From Actinoplanes sichuanensis (GTDB taxonomy: Bacteria > Actinomycetota > Actinomycetes > Mycobacteriales > Micromonosporaceae), in assembly GCF_033097365.1 (NCBI RefSeq), contig NZ_AP028461.1, positions 11,807,501-11,871,500 on the forward strand: a stretch of DNA of 64,000 bases, in the 5' to 3' direction. Position 1 is the stretch's first letter, and every line of letters begins with the position of its first letter. A program made the position numbers and the translations under genes. Under the pieces are notes generated by a model. It saw only the letters and a list, made by a program, of their open reading frames with translations, searched no databases and had not been told where the DNA came from. Shown here piece by piece: positions 48,984-56,203 of this stretch.

Positions 48984-50050
48984 GCAGCGAGGAGCGTCCC
49001 GAGTCGCTGGCCGCCCAGGCCGCGGCGTGGGTGCCGCCGTGGGAACGGCGACGGGAGCCGGACCGCGAGTACCAGGCCGAAGCCGAGGCCGCCGCGTCGC
49101 AGGAGCCCGCACCCGAACCAGAACCTCCGGCCTCACCCGACCTCGAAGCGGATCCTTCCCGCTCACCCGCACCGTCGCCGGACCTCGACGCCGACCCGGA
49201 GGCGGTGGAGTCGTCGCCTGTCTTCGGCGCGGAGCCGGTTGCGGAAGCGGATTCGGCGCCGGACTTCGACGCCGACCCGGAGGCGGCGGGACTGTCGCCT
49301 GTCCTCGAAGCCGAGCCGGCGGCGGACACTGAGCCCGAGGACGCGGCGCAGCCCGAGACCGAGGTGGTCGCCGAGCCGGAAGTCACACCGGTGGCTGTGG
49401 AGCCGGTCGTGGTGGCGTCGGTGCCGTCTCAGCCGCGGCGGCCACGGGAGGCGGTTCCGGCGGTCGTCGAGAGTGTCGTCCGTACCCCCGCCGCGGTCGA
49501 TCTCGATGATTCCGACCTCGCCGCGGCGCTTGAATCGATCATGCTCGTGGTCGACGAGCCGGTCGGTGAGCTGCAGCTGGCGCAGGTTCTGGAACAGCCG
49601 GTGGAACGGATCGCGCGGACGCTGGAGAACGTGTCGGCGCGGTACACGGCGGCCGGGCACGGCATCGACCTGCGGCGGGTGGCCGGCGGCTGGCGGCTGT
49701 ACACCCGGCCGGAGTACGCGACCTACGTCGAGCGGTTCGTGCTGGACGGCCAGTCGGTGCGGCTCACCCAGGCCGCGCTGGAGACACTCGCCGTGGTCGC
49801 CTACAAGCAGCCGGTCACCAGATCCCGCATCTCGGCCATCCGCGGTGTGAACTGTGACGGGGTCATGCGTACGCTGGTCACTCGCGGCCTGATCGAGGAG
49901 GTCGGCACCGAGCCGGAAACCGGGGCATACCTGTACCGGACGACGCCGTTGTTCCTCGAGAAGCTGGGCCTCAACTCGGTCGACCAGCTGCCGCCGCTCG
50001 CTCCGTTCCTGCCCGACGATGTGGAAGAAGTGCTCGATGCCTCAGGCTGA
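48980..50050 (+). CDS. scpB: Segregation and condensation protein B with long acidic N-terminal extension
   Basis: 356 residues from GTG inside GGAGGAGACATCGTGA. Residues 1-170 are low-complexity E, A, P and D with a repeated SPDLDADPEA / APDFDADPEA block; the conserved ScpB core occupies about 172-356. The core holds two winged helices: LAAALESIMLVVDEPVGELQLAQVL and LTQAALETLAVVAYKQPVTRSRISAIRGVN, then LLIRGL-like LVTRGLIEEVG. It binds ScpA. The 3' end overlaps rluB by 14 bases. Confidence 0.93.
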   Translation: MSSEERPESLAAQAAAWVPPWERRREPDREYQAEAEAAASQEPAPEPEPPASPDLEADPSRSPAPSPDLDADPEAVESSPVFGAEPVAEADSAPDFDADPEAAGLSPVLEAEPAADTEPEDAAQPETEVVAEPEVTPVAVEPVVVASVPSQPRRPREAVPAVVESVVRTPAAVDLDDSDLAAALESIMLVVDEPVGELQLAQVLEQPVERIARTLENVSARYTAAGHGIDLRRVAGGWRLYTRPEYATYVERFVLDGQSVRLTQAALETLAVVAYKQPVTRSRISAIRGVNCDGVMRTLVTRGLIEEVGTEPETGAYLYRTTPLFLEKLGLNSVDQLPPLAPFLPDDVEEVLDASG

Positions 50051-50774
50051 CACCGCCGAACGCCTCCAGAAAGTCCTGGCGGCGGCCGGTGTTGGATCCC
50101 GGCGCGCCTGCGAAGACCTGATCTTCCGGCGGCGCGTCACCGTCAACGGCCGGGTCGCCAAGCTCGGCGACAAGGTCGACCCCGCCACGGCGGAGATCCA
50201 CGTCGACGGGCAGCGGGTGATCACCAACACCAAGCTCGTCTACGTGGCGCTGAACAAGCCGCGCGGCGTCGTCTCCAGCCTCGACGACGAGAAGGGCCGC
50301 ACCGAGCTGGCCGACTTCCTCGGGGCGAATTTCGAGCAGCGGCTGTTCCACGTGGGCCGGCTGGACGCCGACTCCGAGGGTCTGCTGCTGTTCACCAACG
50401 ACGGTGGGCTGGCGCACAAGCTGATGCACCCGTCGTACGAGATCAACAAGACGTACCTGGCCGAGGTGGTCGGGCCGCTGCCGCGCAGCGTGGGCCGCGC
50501 CCTGCAGTCGGGTGTCGAGCTGGAGGACGGCCCGGCCAAGGTCGACTCGTTCCGGCTGGTCGACGCGATCGGCAAGACCGCGCAGGTGGAGATCGTCCTG
50601 CACGAGGGCCGCAAGCACATCGTCCGGCGGATGATGGACGCCGTCGGCCACCCGGTGACCCGGCTGATCCGTACCGCGGTCGGCCCGATCCGTCTCGGTG
50701 ACCTGCGGCCCGGCGGTTTCCGGCACCTGTCGGCGGCCGAGGTCGCCGCGCTGTTCAAGGCCGTCGGCGACTGA
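50037..50774 (+). CDS. rluB: 23S rRNA pseudouridine synthase RluB family
   Basis: 245 residues from ATG 50037; ATG 50019 is six codons longer. An S4 domain (ERLQKVLAAAGVGSRRACEDLIFRRRVTVNG) precedes the RsuA/RluB catalytic domain, with the active aspartate in HVGRLDADSEGLLLFTNDG and the family motif EGRKHIVRRMMDAVGHPVTRLIR. It makes pseudouridine in 23S rRNA. Order scpA-scpB-rluB is conserved widely (Rv1709-Rv1711). Confidence 0.94.
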   Translation: MPQADTAERLQKVLAAAGVGSRRACEDLIFRRRVTVNGRVAKLGDKVDPATAEIHVDGQRVITNTKLVYVALNKPRGVVSSLDDEKGRTELADFLGANFEQRLFHVGRLDADSEGLLLFTNDGGLAHKLMHPSYEINKTYLAEVVGPLPRSVGRALQSGVELEDGPAKVDSFRLVDAIGKTAQVEIVLHEGRKHIVRRMMDAVGHPVTRLIRTAVGPIRLGDLRPGGFRHLSAAEVAALFKAVGD

Positions 50775-50806
50775 TTCCGCCCCGACCCGTCCTGCCCGGC
50801 CCGCCC

Positions 50807-51793
50807 TCAGTAGGTGCGGCCGGTCAGGGCGTCGGCCGCGGTCTGCGAGTCGAAGACCGCCTTCTCCGACTCGATGCGTTTCGGCACGCGGCCGCCGTGG
50901 AACAGGTCGACGACCACCGACATGAGCGGTTCGCCGATCTCCGGGCTGCATTCGACGACGAAGGTCAGTTTGCCGTCGGCGAGGCCCTGCAGGGCCGCTT
51001 TCGTGCCGTCCACGGTGACGATTTTCGGCGCTGTTCCCGGTTTCTTTCCGGCCGCTTCGAGAGCGATCACAGCGCCCAATCCCATGTCGTCGTTCTGGGC
51101 GAAGACGGCGTCGATCCGCTTGTTGCGGTCCAGTAGTTTCCGCATGGCGGCCCGGCCGCCGTCCTTGGTCCAGTCGCCGGTCGCCTTGTCGATGATGTTG
51201 AGGCGGCCGGTCTTGGCGGCGGTGGCGGCGAAGCCCTCGGCCCGCAGCTTGGTCGGGGTGGCCCCGGTCGCGCCGAGGATCTCCACCACGTTCACCGTCC
51301 CGGTCGTGCCGACGTAGTCGTTCTCCAGGTAGATCGCGGCCAGGTTGCCCTCGGAGGCGAACTCGGCGCCGATCGAGCTGACCCAGAGCGAGGTGTCCTT
51401 CTCGTCGATCAGCCGGTCGGTCAGCACCACCGGGATCGCCGCGTCCCGGGCCCGGCGCAGCACCTCGCCCCAACCGGTCTCCACCACCGGTGCGAACGCG
51501 ATCACGCTGACCCGGGCGTCGATGAACGAGTGGACGTCGGCGATCTGCTTTTTCGGATCGCCCCCGGCGTCCTTGAAGTTCAGATTTATCCGGTTGCGCT
51601 CGGCCGCCTTCTTGATCGATTCGGTGTTCGCCTGGCGCCAGCCGCCCTCGGCGCCGACCTGGGAGAAACCGAGGGAGATCGGGCCCTTCGGCGGATTCTT
51701 CAGGTCGATCCCGCCCGCCTCGTCCTCGCCGCAGCCCGCCAGCAGCGAGCCGACGCCCGCCGCGGTCAAGGTCACGAAAGAACGTCTGTGCAT
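50807..51793 (-). CDS. Sugar ABC transporter substrate-binding lipoprotein (LacI/RbsB fold)
   Basis: 328 residues from ATG 51793. The N-terminus MHRRSFVTLTAAGVGSLLAGCGED is a twin-arginine-like lipoprotein signal with lipobox LAGC. The mature part has the periplasmic-binding type I pattern: LGFSQVGAEGGWRQANTESIKKAAE, VIAFAPVVETGWGEVLRRARDAAIPVVLTDR and DAVFAQNDDMGLGAVIALEAAG. YtfQ or RbsB-like proteins bind free sugars. No permease or ATPase gene is next to it, so the rest of the transporter must lie elsewhere. The gene is convergent with rluB. Confidence 0.88.
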   Translation of the reverse strand: MHRRSFVTLTAAGVGSLLAGCGEDEAGGIDLKNPPKGPISLGFSQVGAEGGWRQANTESIKKAAERNRINLNFKDAGGDPKKQIADVHSFIDARVSVIAFAPVVETGWGEVLRRARDAAIPVVLTDRLIDEKDTSLWVSSIGAEFASEGNLAAIYLENDYVGTTGTVNVVEILGATGATPTKLRAEGFAATAAKTGRLNIIDKATGDWTKDGGRAAMRKLLDRNKRIDAVFAQNDDMGLGAVIALEAAGKKPGTAPKIVTVDGTKAALQGLADGKLTFVVECSPEIGEPLMSVVVDLFHGGRVPKRIESEKAVFDSQTAADALTGRTY

Positions 51794-51938
51794 GGCGGAG
51801 CCCCCGTCGGTATGAATCCAGATGATCGATTCCCGGAACGGATGTTGACGATAACAATGCGCTTCTCGTCGTTCTACCCCGCTTATTGAATTGTCGGCCT
51901 TCACTGTTTCACTAATGCTAAGTACTGATTTTTCGGGG

Positions 51939-51977
51939 TCATTCCGGCATCGGCGGCATCCGCCGATGCCGGAATGA
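51939..51977. terminator. Strong hairpin at end of ABC permease gene
   Basis: A perfect 17-base inverted repeat (TCATTCCGGCATCGGCG with its complement) around the 5-base loop GCATC. It abuts the permease stop codon on the minus strand and precedes the sugar-binding protein gene. The minus strand lacks a T-run after it, so it may act as a stem-only terminator or mRNA end. Confidence 0.75.
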
Positions 51978-53273
51978 TCAAGCCCGCATCACCGTGGCGA
52001 TCGGGATCCCGGCCGCGCGGATGGCCGGGATGAACCCGCCCAGCACGCCCGCGATCAGACCGGCGATCACCCCGGCCACCCCGGCGTCCCAGGGGAACTG
52101 CATGCCCTGCAGGAACGGCTGCGAGCTGCCGGCCAGCGTCACCAGCGCCTTCATCCCCAGCACGCTCACCCCGATCGCCAGCGCCGCGGTGAGCAGGCCG
52201 GTGATCAGGGTCTCGGCCAGCACGATCCCGGCCAGCAGGGCCCGGGGCGTGCCGACCGCCCGGCGCAGCGCGAACTCCTCGACCCGCTCGCCGACCGTGG
52301 CCAGGCCGACGTTCAGGATCCCGGCCACGCCGATCAGCAGCACCAGACCGGCCATCGCCAGGAAGACCAGCCGCATCAGGGCCAGCTCCTTCTCCTGGTC
52401 CTCGCGCGAGTTGACGGTACGCACCATCGGCTCCACACCGATCGCCTTCAACTTCGCCGACAACACCTGCTCGACCGGGGTGCCCGCGGTCATCAGCACC
52501 CGCACCTCGCTGTAGTTCGGGTCGATCAGCTTCGCGGTCGGCACCCAGTGGCTCAGCTCGTCCAGCCGGACGTAGGCGCGCGGCTGCTGGTCGCCGTCGT
52601 CGACCACCCCGAGCAGGTGCGGGGTCATGTTCGCCGACGCGCCCGGCACCCGCATCTCGGCCGGTACCCGGTACTGCTCGAAGCCGTACGCGGCCGCCTT
52701 GTTCAGCACCAGGCGCGGGGCCAGCGACGGCATCGTGGCGAAGTCGAGCCACTCGCCCGACTGTGGACGGTACGGCCGGTACTGCCGGACGTCGCCGGTG
52801 AGCGCGGTCAGCCGTACCTCGATGGCCTGGCCCTTGGGTTGGATCTCGGATGCCGGCAACTCCCGGCAACCTGTCTCGTCGCAGGTCATCGGGGGTCCGG
52901 GGTCACCCCAGGAGCCGTCCAGCGGCACGCCGCCCTCGTTCACCGGCCGCACCCCGGGCTCGCCGATGATCGCCTGCATGCCGGTCATCGCCACCGCGTC
53001 CGACCGGCCGGCGACCGTGGTCGTGACCACCTGCCCCAGCTGCGGCGACGTGCCGCCGATGTCCATCACGACGGTGCCGTCCAGGCCCTCGAACAGCTCC
53101 ATGTCGGCGAGCAGGGCCCGCTCGGCGATGCTGGCGCCGGCCTGCACCACGACGACGGCGAGCACCCCGAGAAAGAGGCTGACCATCGACAGCAGGGTCC
53201 GGGTCTTCCGCGACCGGATCCCCTGCAGTCCGATGATCAGCGCCGACCGCGTCCGGCCCGAGAAGCGCATCAC
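51978..53273 (-). CDS. MacB/FtsX-type ABC transporter permease
   Basis: 431 residues from the GTG overlapping the ATPase stop. Topology is one N-terminal helix (TLLSMVSLFLGVLAVVVVQAG), an outside domain of about 200 residues, and three C-terminal helices starting MRLVFLAMAGLVLLIGVAGILNVGLATVGER. The sequence VEEFALRRAVGTPRALLAGIVLAETLITG is the FtsX-domain hallmark. MacB-type systems export peptides or lipoproteins or drive envelope processes by mechanotransmission rather than solute passage. Confidence 0.9.
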   Translation of the reverse strand: MMRFSGRTRSALIIGLQGIRSRKTRTLLSMVSLFLGVLAVVVVQAGASIAERALLADMELFEGLDGTVVMDIGGTSPQLGQVVTTTVAGRSDAVAMTGMQAIIGEPGVRPVNEGGVPLDGSWGDPGPPMTCDETGCRELPASEIQPKGQAIEVRLTALTGDVRQYRPYRPQSGEWLDFATMPSLAPRLVLNKAAAYGFEQYRVPAEMRVPGASANMTPHLLGVVDDGDQQPRAYVRLDELSHWVPTAKLIDPNYSEVRVLMTAGTPVEQVLSAKLKAIGVEPMVRTVNSREDQEKELALMRLVFLAMAGLVLLIGVAGILNVGLATVGERVEEFALRRAVGTPRALLAGIVLAETLITGLLTAALAIGVSVLGMKALVTLAGSSQPFLQGMQFPWDAGVAGVIAGLIAGVLGGFIPAIRAAGIPIATVMRA

Positions 53274-53962
53274 CGGGTGACCAGCTGCTCGGTCAGGACG
53301 CCCGCGTCCAGGTGCAGGATGCGGCTCATCCGGGCGGCGTGGTCACGGTCGTGGGTGACCAGGATCAGTGCGCAGCCGCGAGCCGTCACCGCCTGGAGGG
53401 CGTCGATGACCAGGGTGCCGGTCTCGGTGTCCAGCGCGCCCGTCGGCTCGTCGGCCAGCAGGATCCGCGGCTCACGGACCAGGGCGCGGGCGATCGCCAC
53501 CCGCTGCTGCTCACCGCCGGACATCCGGGCCGGCCGGTTCTTCGCCAGGTGGGCGATGCCCACCTCGTCGAGCGCCTGCATGACGCGGGCCCGGCGCTGC
53601 CGGCGGGGCAGCCAGCCCTGTCCGTTGACCAGCGCCATCGCCACGTTCTGGGCCGCGGTCAGGTGTTTGAGCAGGAAGAACCGCTGGAACACGAAACCGA
53701 AGTGGGAGCTGCGCAGCCGTGCCGCCTTGCGTTCCGGCAGTCGGCTGATGTCGCTGCCGGACAGCAGATAGCTGCCCTGGTCCGGGCGGTCGAAGAGGCC
53801 GAGCACGCTGAGCAGGGTGCTCTTGCCGGACCCGGAACGGCCGACGATGGCGAGGCTCTCACCCGCGTGCACGTCCAGGCTGACACCGTCGAGGATGGTA
53901 CGGGGCTGCTCCTGCCCTTTGAGGACCTTGGTGATCCCGTCGAGCCGGATCAGTGCGGTCAC
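53270..53962 (-). CDS. ABC transporter ATP-binding protein (LolD/MacB type)
   Basis: 230 residues. Walker A is IVGRSGSGKSTLLSVLG, Q-loop FVFQRFFLLKHLTAAQNV, signature MSGGEQQRVAIARALV, Walker B ILLADEPTGALD and H-loop LVTHDRD. LADEPTGALDTETG is typical of the LolD/MacB/FtsE group. It overlaps both neighbours by four bases, so adaptor, ATPase and permease are made together in that order. Confidence 0.93.
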   Translation of the reverse strand: MTALIRLDGITKVLKGQEQPRTILDGVSLDVHAGESLAIVGRSGSGKSTLLSVLGLFDRPDQGSYLLSGSDISRLPERKAARLRSSHFGFVFQRFFLLKHLTAAQNVAMALVNGQGWLPRRQRRARVMQALDEVGIAHLAKNRPARMSGGEQQRVAIARALVREPRILLADEPTGALDTETGTLVIDALQAVTARGCALILVTHDRDHAARMSRILHLDAGVLTEQLVTR

Positions 53963-54930
53963 CCGGTCACCTCCGGGGCGGGCAGGTTCGGGCCCGGGAT
54001 CGCGATGGTCTCGTCGCCGGTCAGGCCCTTCTTGATCTCGACGACCTTGCCGTCCGAGATGCCCAGCACGACGTCGACGGTCCGGCGCTGCTTGTCCGGG
54101 CCGACGATGTCGACCTTGCCCTTGCCCTGCAGCCCGGCGACCGCCTCGACCGGCAGCACCATGACGTTCTCGGCCCGGCCGGTGATCACGTCGAGGGTGA
54201 CGTCGGAGCCGTTGATCAGCCGGACCTTCTCCGGGGCCGCACAGACCAGCCGCAGCCCGGTCGCCTCGGAGCCCTCCGGCGCGGCGACCGGTTCCTTCGT
54301 CTCCACGGCCACCGGTGGGGCGGCCGACGGGTTGACCGCGGGCGCCCTGGTCGGTACCGGCTCGGGTTCCGGGAACGTGCCGGCCGGCAGCGCCGCGATG
54401 GTGCCGACCGGCTCGCAGTCGAACGGTCCCGGGCCGTTCTTGATCTGGGCCTTGATCTGCTTGACCGCGCCGGAGATCCGGTACGCCTGAGCGCTGTCGA
54501 TGTCGGCGGTGATGCCGTAGCCGACGTGCCGGGCGGACACCACGGGCATGCCCTTCGACACTGGGGAACGGTCGGCCATCAGGCGGCCGGCCATGGTGGT
54601 GCCCTCCGGCACGTACACCTTGCGCGGGATGTCACCGTCCCAGACCGTCGCCACCCAGGTGTCCCGGCTGACCGCGACCGTGGTCGGCTGGCGTTCGGTG
54701 AATCGCAGCTCGCCCTCGGCGGGAGCCACGATGCCGAAGACCGGGTTGATGCTCACCTTGCCGGTCAGGCTGATCTGGTTGGTCAGATCCTGGCGGGCCG
54801 GCTGCACGGTGGTGAGCACGGTGCCGCGGGCCTCGAGCTCGGGCGTCGCCGCCGCCTCGTCGCCTGACGTACAGCCACTCAGGACCAGCGCGACGGCCGA
54901 GACGGCCACCGCACCCACACGTCTCTTCAC
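53959..54930 (-). CDS. Lipoprotein periplasmic adaptor of MacA/HlyD type
   Basis: 323 residues from GTG. A signal with lipobox LSGC (residues 17-20) is followed by LTNQISLTGKVSINPVFGIVAPAEGELRF, the usual first strand pair of membrane-fusion-type adaptors, and a C-terminal part VMVLPVEAVAGLQGKGKVDIVG and KVVEIKKGLTGDETIAIPG. The middle contains a P/E/A-rich linker. The three-gene order adaptor-ATPase-permease matches MacA-MacB-like systems of Gram-positives, where the adaptor stays outside on a lipid anchor. Confidence 0.85.
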   Translation of the reverse strand: MKRRVGAVAVSAVALVLSGCTSGDEAAATPELEARGTVLTTVQPARQDLTNQISLTGKVSINPVFGIVAPAEGELRFTERQPTTVAVSRDTWVATVWDGDIPRKVYVPEGTTMAGRLMADRSPVSKGMPVVSARHVGYGITADIDSAQAYRISGAVKQIKAQIKNGPGPFDCEPVGTIAALPAGTFPEPEPVPTRAPAVNPSAAPPVAVETKEPVAAPEGSEATGLRLVCAAPEKVRLINGSDVTLDVITGRAENVMVLPVEAVAGLQGKGKVDIVGPDKQRRTVDVVLGISDGKVVEIKKGLTGDETIAIPGPNLPAPEVTG

Positions 54931-55036
54931 TCGGTACCCCGTTCAGCTTCGATTCCGGACGACCGGCATCGAAGATGGTGCCTGTGAGCCGGCGCGGCAG
55001 AACGGTACCGTACGGTCGCAACCGCGGATCGGGGGC

Positions 55037-55285
55037 TCAGTCCTCCGGGTAGCCGTGGGCGACCAGGACCGCCAGCAACCGCTCGTCCCAGGCGGTCTCG
55101 TCGGCGTCACGCCAGCGGTGGCCGCGGGGGCACTGCCAGTTCGGCGGCTGCACCGGCATCAGGCAGCCGCCCAGCGCCAGCTCACCGTGACTGGCGGCGG
55201 CCTGCGCCTCGGCGGCGGGCAGCCCGAAGATCAGCGGCACGCCGGCCGCCCCGCATTCGGGACACGAACAGATCACCCTGCGCAC
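55037..55285 (-). CDS. Small cysteine-rich hypothetical protein
   Basis: About 82 residues; GTG 55285 or 55276 are possible starts, neither with a strong RBS. It has two candidate metal-binding clusters, CSCPECGAAG at the N-terminus and NWQCPRGHRWRD in the second half, and ends LLAVLVAHGYPED. The spacing resembles a zinc ribbon. Codon positions are GC-biased in the expected way. No family is recognised and the gene stands apart from its neighbours. Confidence 0.6.
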   Translation of the reverse strand: MRRVICSCPECGAAGVPLIFGLPAAEAQAAASHGELALGGCLMPVQPPNWQCPRGHRWRDADETAWDERLLAVLVAHGYPED

Positions 55286-55383
55286 GGTACCCCTGTCCGA
55301 CGGCTTCACACCCGAAAGACGGTGGGGCGCCGGTCGCTGTCGCAGCGTCGCCGGGGATCGTGGCGAGCACCCGGCCGGGCGGA

Positions 55384-56160
55384 TCAGAGCAGACGGGTGA
55401 CGAGCAGGTCGCCGCCCTCGAACACGCCGCCGTCGATGGCCAGGACGCGGCCTCCGCCGTACCGGAAAGGTCTGCGGGCCTCGGCCCGACTGAGACCGAA
55501 GCAACTGATCAGCGTGCTGTGACCGTGGACGATGAGCGAGCCGCCGAAGGCGGCGAGAAGGAAGTCGGCCGCCTCCGGGGAATGCAGCTCGCCGCGACCA
55601 CTGACCAGGAAGCAGAAGGTCAGCCACTCGGCCGGATCGATCCCGGCCAGGTGTCCGGCGACCGCCTTGTTGACCGCCTCCACGGTGTCGCCGAACTCCA
55701 GATAGCGGGTGCTGTCGCAGTGCATCAGCAGATGGCCGTCGACCAGCGCCATCGCCGGCAGCGACCGCAGCCACTCCAGATGCTCGGGGGTCAGGCGGCG
55801 CATGTCGTCCTCGCGCCCACCCAGGGTCATCCAGGCGCCCCAGTAGCCGTCGGCGCGGGCCGCCCAGCCGGGCACCGGCGCCGACCCGAACCGGTGCGCG
55901 GCCAGCAGATGGGCCTCGTGGTTGCCGAGCAGGGCACCCACCTCACCACCGGACAGGGCGGCCTGGACGGTGAGCCGGCGGATGTCGTCGACCACCCCGA
56001 TGCCGTCCGGCCCGCGGTCGAAGTAGTCGCCGAGCACCCACAGCCGGGCGTCGGCGCCGCACCAGTCCCCGGCCCCGTCGATCAGGCCGGAGTCACGCAG
56101 GGCGGCCCGGAACTCGGCACGATGGCCGTGCATGTCGCTGGCGGCGAAAAGGGGGCGCAC
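55384..56160 (-). CDS. Metallophosphoesterase (calcineurin-like)
   Basis: 258 residues from GTG. All five metal-site motifs are in order: SDMHGH (residues 8-13), GDYFDRG, GNHEAH, LLMHCDS and VHGHS. This is the PP1/PP2A-like or ApaH-like phosphoesterase superfamily, using two metal ions. The substrate could be phosphoprotein or a dinucleotide polyphosphate; sequence alone does not decide. It lies 43 bases after the GGDEF/EAL gene on the same strand. Confidence 0.85.
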   Translation of the reverse strand: MRPLFAASDMHGHRAEFRAALRDSGLIDGAGDWCGADARLWVLGDYFDRGPDGIGVVDDIRRLTVQAALSGGEVGALLGNHEAHLLAAHRFGSAPVPGWAARADGYWGAWMTLGGREDDMRRLTPEHLEWLRSLPAMALVDGHLLMHCDSTRYLEFGDTVEAVNKAVAGHLAGIDPAEWLTFCFLVSGRGELHSPEAADFLLAAFGGSLIVHGHSTLISCFGLSRAEARRPFRYGGGRVLAIDGGVFEGGDLLVTRLL

Positions 56161-56203
56161 GGCCCGGGACTATAACCGGTCGATGTGTCGATGATGTTGA
56201 GAG

